Source: CPC320 sp002336405
GTDB lineage: Bacteria; Pseudomonadota; Alphaproteobacteria; Rhodobacterales; Rhodobacteraceae
Assembly: GCA_949372595.1 (NCBI GenBank)
Contig: CASIAN010000038.1
Span: 1 to 64,000 of the forward strand
Direction of reading: 5' to 3'
Length of the DNA stretch: 64,000 nucleotides
Part shown: positions 1-9,583 of the stretch, in pieces
Layout: the number at the start of each line of letters is the position of its first letter
How positions within the stretch are numbered: the stretch's first letter is position 1
Notes under the pieces: generated by a model
The model's input: only the letters and a program-made list of their open reading frames with translations
What the model was told of the DNA's origin: nothing
Databases searched by the model: none
Translations under genes and position numbers: made by a program

Positions 1-625
1 TTTTTGTGCAGAGTGAACGCGGCCATTGAGGTTGACTTCCAAAACCCGGACACGGATGACGGTCCGCAGTGTGGCCTGCCGTCACTTAGCCAGCCAGAAA
101 TAGCAGTCTGCATTTCGTTTTTTTGAAGTAATTCATGTCCCACGACGAATTCACCGCAAACTCATGCCGGCGGATCACAATCAGTTTGAACAGTCCCGGA
201 CTTCGGTGTGCCAAACGGATTCTGTCCCCGCCTGTGATGGCGTCGACGGTTCACGTCACAACTTCACATTTGCCAGACCCTGGACAATTTGGAAAACTGT
301 CGTCCAACCTGTCAGCCTTGGAAAACACTATCAGACCGAGCGAACGTCTTGATGGTTGCGCATCTCCGTTTCTCCAGCCACACCCCAAAAGTCGCGCCGA
401 TGGGTTCTCTCATCATCGGTCAGGCCCGCAGTGGAACGAAAGACAGAAAATGACAGACACCTTTCAGCAGGTTTCGGGAAACCTTGATTATGACGGCAAC
501 CGTTTATTCCTATTCTTCAGCCCTACAATCGTTGTAGAACAGACCAATTTAGCTGCCGTGATGTCAGCGTAGTTCAGGCAAGAAACACGTTTCTAAATGG
601 CTGGGAATAAACCGTCAGACAGCGC
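1..625. other. No recognisable gene
   Basis: About 600 bases at the window edge before the aldo/keto reductase. Open frames here (for example 135-572 on the plus strand) have no ribosome binding site, no family resemblance and a composition unlike a real protein. The segment could hold the decayed end of a gene lying left of the window, but nothing in it can be named. Confidence 0.4.
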
Positions 626-1672
626 CTAATATGGCATTGGATGCGCTTTGTGGACTTGATCAAGCTCGGTGATGCATTCATCGCTCAAGTCAACGTCAAC
701 TGCTCCCAAGGCGTGGTCTAATTGTGCCAAACGAGTTGCGCCAAAAATTGCCGACGCCATGAAAATCCGCGTGCGACACCACGCCAATGCCATGTGCACC
801 GGATCTACCTGATATTTACGGGCAATCGCCAGATAGGCATCGACAGCCAATACTGAGTTGGGCGACATACGTCCCGACAAATCCGAATTCAACGACAGCC
901 GCGATCCCTCTGGAACCGCCCCGTTTTGGTATTTTCCACTCAGCAAGCCTGTTGCCAGCGGTGAATAGGCGATCAATCCAACCTCTTCGTTCACGCTGAG
1001 TTCAGCCAGGTCGGTATCATAGAGCCGGCACATCAAAGAGTATTCATTCTGCATTGATACGACCCTTGGCCAGCTACGATCTTCGGACATTCTGAGCCAT
1101 TGCGCGGTACCCCAAGCGCTGTCATTTGACAGTCCAAAATGCCGGATATTCCCCTTATCCACCTGTTTTTGCAGCGCTTCAAGCGCGTCTTCGATGTGCG
1201 CGAGCGTATCTGACTTATTCTGCGAGGATGGATCAAAGGTCCAGTTTTTACGAAACATATATGAGCCGCGGTTGGGCCAATGGAACTGATACAAATCAAT
1301 ATAGTCGGTCTGCAAGCGCCGCAACGAGCCTTCAATCGTTTCGGGAATGGTCTGCGACGAAATCGGCGCCCCATTACGAATAGATTGCAGACCTTCGCCA
1401 GAGTGTTTCGTGGCCAATATCATATCGCCACGCCGGTCCGCATTTTTGCAAAGCCAAGCACCGATAATCTCTTCAGTGCGCCCCATAGTTTCGGCTTTTA
1501 TAGGATTGACCGGATACATCTCTGCAGTATCGACAAAATTTATCCCCCCCTCAAGCGCCATATCAATCTGGGCATGCGCCTCTTGCTCTGAGGTTTGTGT
1601 CCCAAACGTCATTGTCCCCAAACACAGTTCGCTCACCATCAGGCCACTGCGGCCCAGAGGATTCATTCTCAT
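626..1672 (-). CDS. tas: Aldo/keto reductase, Tas-like
   Basis: An NADPH-dependent aldo/keto reductase of 348 residues, close in length and sequence pattern to Escherichia coli Tas (346 residues). The catalytic tetrad is visible: Asp48 and Tyr53 in DTAEMYP, Lys89 in ATKHSG and His131 in QFHWPNR. The (beta/alpha)8 barrel runs the full length, with the nucleotide-binding region near the C-terminus (IFGATRLAQLDHAL). The ATG at 1672 is preceded by AGGAGAG at good spacing. It is divergent from a short-chain dehydrogenase starting at 1917, so the two may share a control region. The physiological substrate is unknown; the family acts on aldehydes and ketones. The family call is firm, and the orthology to tas rests on the shared AEMYPV-type signature and length. 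Confidence 0.9.
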   Translation of the reverse strand: MRMNPLGRSGLMVSELCLGTMTFGTQTSEQEAHAQIDMALEGGINFVDTAEMYPVNPIKAETMGRTEEIIGAWLCKNADRRGDMILATKHSGEGLQSIRNGAPISSQTIPETIEGSLRRLQTDYIDLYQFHWPNRGSYMFRKNWTFDPSSQNKSDTLAHIEDALEALQKQVDKGNIRHFGLSNDSAWGTAQWLRMSEDRSWPRVVSMQNEYSLMCRLYDTDLAELSVNEEVGLIAYSPLATGLLSGKYQNGAVPEGSRLSLNSDLSGRMSPNSVLAVDAYLAIARKYQVDPVHMALAWCRTRIFMASAIFGATRLAQLDHALGAVDVDLSDECITELDQVHKAHPMPY

Positions 1673-1916
1673 CTGCTCTCTCCTATTAGATCGGCCCCAT
1701 TAGACCGATCCATTTGGAGCGGCGACCAGTTTTCTCTGGTCCGAGGTCGTAACTGTTTTCGAATCGCGTGGAAAGCATAATGGATAATCTTGGCTTCAAC
1801 AGCAAATTCATCAGATTAATTGAATAATATTCTGGCAATTTTCAGCGATAGATTTGAGGCTGTGAACTCAGCATCATTCGATGCGAATCGTGAATCTAAT
1901 TTCGAAAGGAAACAGC

Positions 1917-2606
1917 ATGGCATCTGTAGTGATCGTCGGAGCGGGCCCCGGGTTAAGCGGCGCCCTCGCCCGCCTCTGTGCTCGAAATGGTATGGCTGTG
2001 GCGCTGGCGGCCCGCAATATCAACAAACTTAAGACAATTGCTGCCGAAACTGACGCCAGCCTGCATCAATGCGATGCCAGTGACGCCAATCAAGTGGCGG
2101 GTTTATTTGCGGATCTCGACAACACGATCGGGACAGCTGACATGGTGGTCTATAACCCTTCGGCGCGGGTGCCGGGACCAATACAAGACTTGGACCCGCA
2201 CAGCACCAAACAAGCGCTCAATACCACCTGTTACGGCGCATTTTTGGTGGCGCAACAGGCTGCCAAACGGATGCGGCAACAGGGCCACGGCAGCATACTG
2301 TTTACCGGTGCATCCGCGGGGGTAAAGGGCTTTGCAAATTCATCGGTATTCGCGATGGGAAAGTTTGGCCTGCGCGGATTGGCACAAGCTCTGGCCCGCG
2401 AGTTGCATCCACAAAACATCCATATCGGGCATTTTGTAATCGATGGTGGCATCCGTGCAGAGCACCGAGCCGAACGGCAAGATGACGGCAACGACAGCAT
2501 GCTTGATCCCGATGCAATCGCTGAAAGCTATCTGCAGTTTCACCGCCAACACCGCAGTGCGTGGGCATGGGAAATAGAATTGCGACCGTGGGTCGAGCGG
2601 TTTTAA
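1917..2606 (+). CDS. Short-chain dehydrogenase with Phe in place of catalytic Tyr
   Basis: A classical-length SDR of 229 residues with a Rossmann fold. The nucleotide motif GAGPGLSGALARL lies at residues 8-20 and the catalytic-type serine is Ser133 in FTGASAG. The usual YxxxK is FAMGK, so Phe145 replaces Tyr and Lys149 is kept. The start at ATG 1917 is chosen because AAGGA lies 6 bases upstream; an in-frame ATG at 1881 lacks such a site and would add residues before the Rossmann strand. It is divergent from the aldo/keto reductase. Without the tyrosine hydroxyl, normal SDR proton transfer is doubtful, so it may use another donor, bind without reducing, or belong to a subfamily where Phe is standard. 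The substrate is unknown. Confidence 0.85.
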   Translation: MASVVIVGAGPGLSGALARLCARNGMAVALAARNINKLKTIAAETDASLHQCDASDANQVAGLFADLDNTIGTADMVVYNPSARVPGPIQDLDPHSTKQALNTTCYGAFLVAQQAAKRMRQQGHGSILFTGASAGVKGFANSSVFAMGKFGLRGLAQALARELHPQNIHIGHFVIDGGIRAEHRAERQDDGNDSMLDPDAIAESYLQFHRQHRSAWAWEIELRPWVERF

Positions 2607-3395
2607 CAGCAGGACAAACCGCGCGGGGTCAAACCGCAACAACCCAGCATTTAGATCTTGATTATAGATTTAACCGCACAACTCGAACGCCACCCTAAGC
2701 TCGCTGCTAGAAAAAACCTAGCTGTTGGCATCTCCGATATAGACAAATCTGGCAAATCGCGGCTTGACTGTCGCAGTGATTATCTGGATGATTTTCTGCA
2801 TCCAAAGGAAATACGCCACGAGAATAAAAATCAAAGCAAAGGCTGTTTTAATGTAAATTTCAACTTTGCATGTTTAGTTGAACGGGGTCTTACACAGCTT
2901 AAGAAACGTTGGAATTCCGATCCAATATTCCCGTGATGAAACTGGAAACCGGCCAAATTTCTGATCAGCATTTCACAGTCTCAGGACCAAGAATTTTTGT
3001 GTGTCGAAGGTGTCTTTTTGTTTCGAAAAGAATTATAGGATGAGTTTGATGCTAAGATTTGGCTGCAGATCGAATTTGAAGATGTTATAATTTGAATTTT
3101 GGCGCACGCGGGACAAAAGATACGCACTTTCAAACGCAATCCAAACGCGCTTTGAACAGCGATTTTTTTCGGGTCAGTTAATGCACTTTGATCGCGATGA
3201 CCCAACTGAGTTTGCCAACCTGATCATTGGAAATACGAAGCAGAGGCCGGTTGATAATCTGCGAGGACCATCACCATCTGAGAGCCGCTGGGTTGGTCTT
3301 GCGGTTAATACAGCCGAAAACTGGCAGTACGGGGGACGTCAAGCACAGCTGAAATCGCATAAAAAATATATACCAAATCTCATAAGAATCATTTA
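2607..3395. other. Intergenic, no convincing gene
   Basis: Nearly 800 bases rich in A+T between the SDR gene and the SOS box of imuA. Small open frames (2658-2936 plus, 2981-3205 minus) have no clear ribosome binding site and no recognisable domain. I see no repeat or RNA structure of note. Confidence 0.4.
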
Positions 3396-3410
3396 GAACA
3401 AAAAGTGAAC
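3396..3410 (+). promoter_or_regulatory. SOS box (LexA site)
   Basis: GAAC, seven bases, GAAC matches the direct-repeat LexA box described for Rhodobacter-type alphaproteobacteria. It ends 16 bases before the ATG of the imuA reading frame at 3427, where a repressor would block transcription. Its placement independently supports the imuA assignment. Confidence 0.75.
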
Positions 3411-3426
3411 ATATGGAGTGATTAGC

Positions 3427-4127
3427 ATGTTGAAACCGTTATCGCATAGCTTACAAAACAGCTTACCACACAGCGTATTCACAGCGTATTACACAGCGCA
3501 TCACATCGACAATCACAACGCGCACAACCGGCCTTAAACGTCTTTCAAGACATTACCCTGCAACACGCACGGGTGCATGAATGCTGCGGGCAGGCGCGCG
3601 TATTCTTTGCCATGTTGGTGGCCGCAAAAGTCAACGGACCTGTGTTTTGGATTGCCCCCAAATGGCAGCGGGATCACCTAAATCCGGACGGGATGCACCC
3701 CTACGTCAAACCCCAAAACTTTACTTTCATAAACCCCGACCGGCCCGAAGATACCCTGTGGGTGATGGAAGAGGCACTGCGCTGTGGCGCCGTTCCCTTG
3801 GTGGTGGCCGATCTGCCAACACCACCCAGCCTAACCGCAGTGCGACGGCTGCATCTGGCCGCAGAAAATAACACCGGACAGAACACAAACGCCCCTTTGG
3901 GGCTGCTTTTAACGCATGGTGAAGGCGGCGCACCGGGGGTGGAAAGCCGCTGGCACATGACCCCTGCACATAGTCCTACAGCACAATGCTGGCACTTGAC
4001 ACGCACCCGGGCGCGCACCGCACCCGTCAAACAGTGGCTGGTCGCAAAAACCAGAACCGGTCTAAAAACACAGCCCCACCCTATGCCCGCCGACCCAGGC
4101 AATAAAAACCGCCACGACCACACCTAA
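3427..4127 (+). pseudogene. imuA: imuA-like SOS mutagenesis protein, frame broken by 11-bp duplication
   Basis: This encodes an ImuA-like RecA-related accessory protein of the SOS-inducible ImuA-ImuB-DnaE2 translesion system. Family features in the frame from 3450 to 4127 include RVHECCG, GPVFWIAP, LNPDGM, RPEDTLWVMEEALRCGAVPLVVADLP, RRLHLAAE and ARTAPVKQW. An ATG at 3427 with GGAG 9 bases upstream reads a different frame and stops at 3535. The cause is visible: CACAGCGTATT occurs twice in tandem (3469-3479 and 3480-3490). Removing one copy joins the ATG frame to the family frame without a stop. A GTG at 3573 gives an open 184-residue frame but lacks the N-terminus. imuB and dnaE2 are not adjacent. 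Likely inactive or slippage-switchable; an assembly error is possible. Confidence 0.8.
3469..3490 (+). repeat. 11-bp tandem duplication in imuA
   Basis: CACAGCGTATT is repeated exactly twice, followed by a partial third copy (CACAGCGCATC from 3492). Because 11 is not a multiple of 3 it shifts the imuA frame; loss of one unit restores it. Confidence 0.9.
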
Positions 4128-4191
4128 AACGACACCACCCTGTCAAAAACTGCTATAAGATAACAAAACATGCTGCTACGTTGAAAACAAT

Positions 4192-5383
4192 ATGCGCATT
4201 TTATTATCGCTTACCGCCCTTTTGTTATCCGTAATCTTGCTACAGCTCTCTTCTGGCGGGCTTGGATCGCTGGATGCGCTGTCGGGGTTTGAGCTGAATT
4301 TCACCACCGCGCAAATTGGTCTTTTGGGGTCGGCCCATTTTGTCGGGTTTTTCATCGGTTGCTGATGGGCCCCCCGCCTCTTGGGAGCAGCGGGCATGCG
4401 CGAGCTTTCGCCGCCTTTACAGCCACTGGTGCCATCGGCCTGCTGGCGCATATGCTGATCGTCGACCCCACCGCTTGGGCAGTGATGCGGGTTGCGACAG
4501 GTCTATGCGTGGCGGGGTGCTATACTGAAATTGAGGCCTGGTTACAGGCCAAAGTGACCAACCAGACCCGCGGGGCGGACCATGGGCGCTTATCGGGCCG
4601 TTGATATGGGGGGGGTCGCTGGCCTCGCAGTTGATGATCAGCGTGCTGACACCAGTCAGCTCTGTATCATATAACATTCTGGCACTGCTGTGCTGCGCCG
4701 CACTCATACCGCTGGCGTTGACCAAATCCCCCCCCCCCGAAACCCCCAAAGGGCCACGCCTGCGACCGATGCTGGCCGTGCGCAATTCCCCACTCGCAGC
4801 AGCAGGGGTGGTTGTTGCGGCCCTATCAGGGGCCTCATTCCGAATGGTTGGCCCCATCTATGGCGCTGCGGTTGGCCTTCAAATTGACCAGATCGCCTAT
4901 TTTCTAGCTGCCTTTGTTCTTGGCGGTGCGCTGGCCCAGATCCCTGCTGGCTGGCTGGCCGATAAATATGATCGCCGAAAAGCGCTGATATGGCTCTCGG
5001 TTGTGGCGGTAATGAGCTGCCTTGCCAGCATTTTCATCGGAAACTACAGCACCACGGCCATCTTCCTGACAGCATTAATTTTTGGCATAACAACATTTCC
5101 AATATTTTCAGTGGCCTCTGCCCATGCTCATGATTTTGTCCAGAGCAATGAACGGGTCGAACTGTCTGCCGCCTTTATATTTTATTACGCTCTCGGCGCA
5201 ATTGCCTCGCCGTTGCTGGCGTTGTTTGTGATGATTGCATCCAGTCATGTTTTGCTGATTATTTTTGGGCTCAGTCGGATGCGCGTACGCCCCACCCGCA
5301 CCGAACGCACGCCCTATATCTATGCGCCACGCACCTCGTTTATCATTGGAAGATTGCTTAAGCGAATGCGCGACAAACTCTAG
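4192..5383 (+). pseudogene. MFS transporter (YcaD-like), multiply frameshifted
   Basis: An inner-membrane major facilitator family transporter recognisable across three reading frames. The first segment (from ATG 4192) encodes a hydrophobic N-terminus through GLLGSAHFVGFFIGC, then TGA at 4363-4365 where the family has Trp. A missing G in the run at 4392-4394 moves the frame (AFAAFTATGAIGLLAHM... EAWLQAKVTNQTRG). Extra G bases near 4572-4575 and in the G run at 4607-4614 shift it twice more. The rest (LASQLMISVL... ALAQIPAGWLADKYDRR... YAPRTSF) stays open to 5383, reading intact through an 11-C run at 4728-4738. A short helix-loop section near residues equivalent to 5220-5260 also seems missing. 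Most lesions sit in homopolymers, so base-calling error could contribute, but the nonsense codon argues for real decay. Confidence 0.8.
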
Positions 5384-5439
5384 CACCCGCCGCCCGCATC
5401 CGCTAAAGAGTATAAACGCAGGCAAAAGGCACAACTTTC

Positions 5440-7158
5440 ATGACCAGACATCTGATCACTTCGGCGATCCCCTATATTAACGGTATCAAGCATTTAGGCA
5501 ATCTGGTTGGCAGCCAACTGCCTGCCGATCTGTTTGCCCGCTATCAGCGTGCCCGCGGCAACGAAGTAATGTTCCTTTGCGCCACCGACGAACATGGCAC
5601 ACCGGCCGAACTGGCGGCGGCAAAAACCGGCCAACCGGTTGCCGAGTACTGCACCGCTATGCATGCCACACAAGAAAAGATCGCGCAGGGCTTTCGCCTG
5701 TCGTTTGATCACTTTGGGCGTTCATCCAGCCCTCAGAACCATGAGTTGACCCAGCATTTTGCCGGTCGGTTGGCCGCGGCCGGGCTGATCAAAGACGTGA
5801 CCGAACAACAGGTCTATTCCAACGCTGACGGCCGCTATTTGCCAGATCGCTATATTGAGGGAACCTGCCCTGAATGTGGGTATGACAAGGCCCGCGGCGA
5901 CCAATGTGAAAACTGCACCAAGCAGCTCAACCCAACTGATCTTTTACAGCCACGCAGTGCAATCTCAGGCTCCACTGACCTCGAGGTGCGCGACACAACG
6001 CATCTATACCTGATGCAAAGCCAGATGCGCAACCAACTGAGCGAATGGATCGACGGTAAAACTGATTGGCCAATCCTGACCACCTCGATCGCCAAAAAAT
6101 GGCTGAATGACGGTGATGGTCTGCAAGACCGCGGTATCACCCGCGATTTGCACTGGGGGATTCCCGTCAAGAAAGGCGCCGAAGACTGGCCCGGAATGGA
6201 AAATAAAGTTTTTTATGTCTGGTTCGACGCGCCGATCGAATACATCGCCTGCGCTGGTGAATGGGCCGAGGCCAATGGAAAATCTGCTGCAGATTGGCAA
6301 CGCTGGTGGCGCACAGATCACGGTGCGGATGACGTGCGGTATACCCAGTTCATGGGCAAGGACAATGTGCCGTTTCACACATTGAGTTTTCCCGCGACAA
6401 TTCTAGGCTCTGGCGAGGATTGGAAGCTGGTTGATTACATCAAATCGTTCAATTATTTAAATTATGACGGTGGCCAGTTCAGCACCTCTCAAGGGCGCGG
6501 CATTTTCATGGATCAGGCGCTGGAAATTCTACCTGCAGACTATTGGCGGTGGTGGCTTCTCAGCCATGCGCCAGAAAGTTCAGACAGCGAATTCACATGG
6601 GAAAATTTCCAAGCCAATACAAATAAAGATCTGGCAGATGTGCTGGGAAATTTCGTCTCGCGGGTGACAAAATTCTGCCGCTCGAAATTCGGCGAGGCCC
6701 TGCCAGAAGGCGGCGCCTGGGGGGAACAGGAAACTGCCCTAATCTCTGAGCTCACCAGCCGCATCCGAACCTATGAAGGCTGTATGGGCGCGATCGAAGT
6801 GCGCAAATCCGCCGCGGAGCTGCGCGCAATCTGGGTTGCGGGGAATGAATACCTGCAATCTGCTGCACCGTGGTCAACCTTCAAACAAGACCCTGAAACT
6901 GCGGCGATGCAAGTCCGGCTGGCTCTGAACCTTATACGGCTTTACGCAGTGCTGTCCGAGCCTTTCATTCCCGATGCTGCCGCCAGTTTGATGGCCACAA
7001 TGCACAGCGACGACCACAGCTGGCCGCTTGATGTCAGCGCGGCACTTTCCGCCCTGCCCGCAGGCCATGCCTTTAAAGTGCCCGAGGTGACGTTTCGAAA
7101 AATCACCGATGACGAAATCGCCGATTGGCAGGTTCGGTTTTCCGGCATCCGCGACTAG
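5440..7158 (+). CDS. metG: Methionyl-tRNA synthetase
   Basis: It charges tRNA-Met with methionine in the cytoplasm. At 572 residues it is the short alphaproteobacterial form with no C-terminal tRNA-binding extension. The class I HIGH-type motif is HLGN at residues 18-21 after AIPYING. A zinc knuckle of the form CPEC...CENC sits near residues 147-163. The second signature is degenerate (FSTSQGRG, where KMSKS is expected), which is normal for this subgroup. The anticodon-binding helical domain follows (WRWWLLSHAPESSDSEFTWENF onward). The ATG at 5440 has a weak AAAGG about 10 bases upstream. It is transcribed towards tig with a shared terminator between them. Confidence 0.97.
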   Translation: MTRHLITSAIPYINGIKHLGNLVGSQLPADLFARYQRARGNEVMFLCATDEHGTPAELAAAKTGQPVAEYCTAMHATQEKIAQGFRLSFDHFGRSSSPQNHELTQHFAGRLAAAGLIKDVTEQQVYSNADGRYLPDRYIEGTCPECGYDKARGDQCENCTKQLNPTDLLQPRSAISGSTDLEVRDTTHLYLMQSQMRNQLSEWIDGKTDWPILTTSIAKKWLNDGDGLQDRGITRDLHWGIPVKKGAEDWPGMENKVFYVWFDAPIEYIACAGEWAEANGKSAADWQRWWRTDHGADDVRYTQFMGKDNVPFHTLSFPATILGSGEDWKLVDYIKSFNYLNYDGGQFSTSQGRGIFMDQALEILPADYWRWWLLSHAPESSDSEFTWENFQANTNKDLADVLGNFVSRVTKFCRSKFGEALPEGGAWGEQETALISELTSRIRTYEGCMGAIEVRKSAAELRAIWVAGNEYLQSAAPWSTFKQDPETAAMQVRLALNLIRLYAVLSEPFIPDAAASLMATMHSDDHSWPLDVSAALSALPAGHAFKVPEVTFRKITDDEIADWQVRFSGIRD

Positions 7159-7209
7159 CGTCAAAAGCACCCTTTCTCGCCCAGTATACTCAGACTGCAG
7201 TGACAACAT

Positions 7210-7244
7210 AAAAAGGCCCTCCCCTGATGAAGGGCGGGCCTTTT
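7210..7244. terminator. Bidirectional terminator between metG and tig
   Basis: An A-run, AAAAGGCCC, a short interior, then GGGCCTTTT and a T-run form an inverted repeat flanked by A and T tracts on both sides. It lies about 50 bases past the metG stop and about 25 bases past the tig stop, so it can serve both converging genes. Confidence 0.85.
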
Positions 7245-7267
7245 CCATTACACAACCGCAATAAGCG

Positions 7268-8599
7268 CTATTCGCTTTCGAGAGCTTCTACAATCTTTTC
7301 CAGTTCGTCCTTAGTGACTGCTTTCTCTGTCACATTGGCCAGCTCAAACGCATAATCGACCACTTTGTCTTCAAAGATTGGCGCACGCATCTGTTGCTGC
7401 ATCTGCTCATTGCTCTGCACAAACTCCATAAACTGACGCTCTTCGCCCGGGTACTGACGGGCTTGTGTCATCACCGCTTGCTGCATTTCAGCATCGCTGA
7501 CCTGCACTTCCGCGCGCTGGCCCATTTCGGCCAACAAAAGACCCAAACGTACCCGGCGCTCCGCCAGATCTCTGTGCTCTTGCGTGGTTTCAACTGGATC
7601 GTGATCATGGCCCTGCACGTCAGGGTTTTCTTCATGCCACAGTTGGTGCGCAATCTGGCCTGCTTCGGTTTCGACCATGGAGGGTGGCAATTCGAATTTG
7701 ACCTTGTCATCCAGCGCATCAAGCAAAGCCCGTTTCATCACCGCGCGCGCCGCACCTGCGTATTCGGCCTCGATGCGTTCGCCAATTTGAACCTTGAGAC
7801 CGGCCAGATCTTCGGCACCGAACTTGGTGGCCAACTCGTCATTGATCTCAGCTGGAACCGGCTCTTTCACGGCTTTTACGATACAGCTGAACACAGCCTC
7901 TTTACCGGCCAGATGCGCGGCGCCATATTCTTCAGGGAAAGTGACAACCACATCTTTTTCTGCGCCAGTCTTGACGCCGATCAACTGCTCTTCGAAGCCG
8001 GGAATAAAGCTGTTGGAGCCCAGCACCAACGGATAATCTTCAGAGGCACCACCATCAAAGGCCTCACCATCAACTTTACCCAAGAAATCAAACACGATCT
8101 GGTCGCCATCTTTGGCTTTGGATGTTTTTTTGCGATCTTTAAAATCCTGGGCGTTCTCAGCCAGATTGGCCAGCGCCTCATCAACCGCGGTCTCATCGGC
8201 TTTGGCCACCAGTTTTTCCAGATCGATGGCTTTCAAATCCACGTCAGGAATGGTCGGCAGAGCCTCATAGCTCATTTTGACCTCAACATCGTCGCCTTCT
8301 TTCCAGTCTTCATTGGTCATTTTAACGTCAGGCTGTTGCGCCGGACGATCACCGCTATCGGTAAAATGCTTGGACATCGCCCCGTCGATGGTTTCCTGCA
8401 TTGCCTCGCCCAAAAGTCGCTGACCATACTGCTTTTTCAACAGAGCCATTGGCACTTTGCCCTTGCGAAAGCCCTTCATCTCGACGGTGGGTTGGGCTTC
8501 GGCCAATTTGCCATTAACCGTCGCTTCAAGCTCGCTCGCCGGGAGTACGATCGTATAGCCGCGTTTGAGGCCTTCATTCAGTGTCTCGGTGACCTGCAT
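7268..8599 (-). CDS. tig: Trigger factor
   Basis: A ribosome-associated peptidyl-prolyl isomerase and chaperone that meets nascent chains. At 443 residues it is close to the family norm. The N-terminal ribosome-binding domain carries the signature GFRKGKVP (residues 43-50). The FKBP-like domain follows (DGDQIVFDFLGKVDGEAFDGG... FIPGFEEQLIG) and then the helical C-terminal domain. The ATG at 8599 is preceded by AGGACAGGA. It is monocistronic here, ending at the terminator shared with metG. A 441-codon frame on the opposite strand is only a shadow of this gene. Confidence 0.97.
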   Translation of the reverse strand: MQVTETLNEGLKRGYTIVLPASELEATVNGKLAEAQPTVEMKGFRKGKVPMALLKKQYGQRLLGEAMQETIDGAMSKHFTDSGDRPAQQPDVKMTNEDWKEGDDVEVKMSYEALPTIPDVDLKAIDLEKLVAKADETAVDEALANLAENAQDFKDRKKTSKAKDGDQIVFDFLGKVDGEAFDGGASEDYPLVLGSNSFIPGFEEQLIGVKTGAEKDVVVTFPEEYGAAHLAGKEAVFSCIVKAVKEPVPAEINDELATKFGAEDLAGLKVQIGERIEAEYAGAARAVMKRALLDALDDKVKFELPPSMVETEAGQIAHQLWHEENPDVQGHDHDPVETTQEHRDLAERRVRLGLLLAEMGQRAEVQVSDAEMQQAVMTQARQYPGEERQFMEFVQSNEQMQQQMRAPIFEDKVVDYAFELANVTEKAVTKDELEKIVEALESE

Positions 8600-8802
8600 A
8601 TTCCTGTCCTTCTGTTTTATCTGGTACCAGTGAAGCGCATACAGGCCGTCAGTTGGGTCGTTGCAATACGCGTCGTCGCCCCGCTATATATAGATATAAT
8701 TGGGGCTGCAACTATCTAACGAATTTCTTATGGGACGGAAGGCCAACAAAGCCGTCTCGGAGCAGATTTAAGCAAGTCTATGCGGCAGCTCGTGGGTAAT
8801 TT

Positions 8803-9582
8803 TCAAACTGTGCCACCAAGTGATCCTTCCAGCGTGGCCATTTCCATGCCGCCGGCCATCAGATCCTGTAATTCTTCCGGGCTGATTTCACCCCGTTTGG
8901 CGGTGCCAAGCGTCTTGCCGCGATTAAGTACGGTAAAGCGGTCGCCCACGGCCAGCGCATGACGCACATTATGGGTGATAAACACCACTGCGATACCCGA
9001 TTTGCGCACCTTGTCGACAGTTGCAAGCACATTGGCGGTCTGGCGGACACCCAAGGCCGAAGTCGGCTCATCCAAAATCAGAACTTTTGCACCAAAATGC
9101 ACCGCACGCGCAATCGCAACGGTCTGACGCTCCCCCCCCGAAAGGGTGCCGACCGCCTGATCCGCACCACGCAGATTGATCCCCATACTGTGCATTTTTT
9201 CCAACGTCACCCGCTCGGCATAATCGTGATCATACAACCGCAGGCCCAGCACTTTACGGATCGGCTCATTGCCCATGAAAAAATTACGGCTTACGCTCAT
9301 CAACGGGATCATTGCCAGATCTTGATACACTGTTGCAATCCCGGCCGTGATGGCATCGCGTGGATCTGCGAAATGCATAGGGTTACCCTCAAAGAAAATC
9401 TGCCCCGCAGAGGGTTCGTGAACGCCACTCATAGTTTTGATAAACGTCGATTTACCCGCGCCGTTATCCCCAAGCAGGCAATGGCATTCCCCGGCATTGA
9501 CGTCAAACGACACCCCAGCCAGAGCGATCACTGATCCAAAGTGCTTTTCGATATCCACCATTTTTATTATCGGGTCCGACAT
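8803..9582 (-). CDS. Sugar ABC transporter ATPase, single-domain
   Basis: The energising subunit of a carbohydrate importer at the inner membrane. Unlike the usual double-domain sugar ATPases it has a single nucleotide-binding domain of 259 residues, as in FrcA-type systems. Walker A is GDNGAGKST at residues 38-46, followed by the Q-loop (VYQDLAMI), signature LSGGERQ, Walker B LILDEP and the H-loop (FITHN). The gene starts one base after the permease stop, so it is translationally linked as the last gene of a binding protein-permease-ATPase operon. Because the operon sits beside inositol catabolic genes and carries their operator, myo-inositol or a related polyol is the likely cargo; that is inferred from context. 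Confidence 0.93.
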   Translation of the reverse strand: MSDPIIKMVDIEKHFGSVIALAGVSFDVNAGECHCLLGDNGAGKSTFIKTMSGVHEPSAGQIFFEGNPMHFADPRDAITAGIATVYQDLAMIPLMSVSRNFFMGNEPIRKVLGLRLYDHDYAERVTLEKMHSMGINLRGADQAVGTLSGGERQTVAIARAVHFGAKVLILDEPTSALGVRQTANVLATVDKVRKSGIAVVFITHNVRHALAVGDRFTVLNRGKTLGTAKRGEISPEELQDLMAGGMEMATLEGSLGGTV

Positions 9583-9583
9583 C

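Noticed and set aside
135..572. A 145-codon plus-strand open frame
   Set aside because: No ribosome binding site, no family resemblance, and it overlaps other equally poor frames.
2658..2936. A 92-codon plus-strand frame after the SDR gene
   Set aside because: No clear start signal and no domain; composition follows the surrounding A+T-rich spacer.
4728..4738. The 11-C run as another frameshift in the MFS gene
   Set aside because: Family-like sequence continues in the same frame on both sides of the run, so its length is consistent with the frame.
7394..8719. A 441-codon plus-strand open frame
   Set aside because: It lies wholly opposite tig, which is a certain gene, and its sequence shows no domain; it is a mirror frame.
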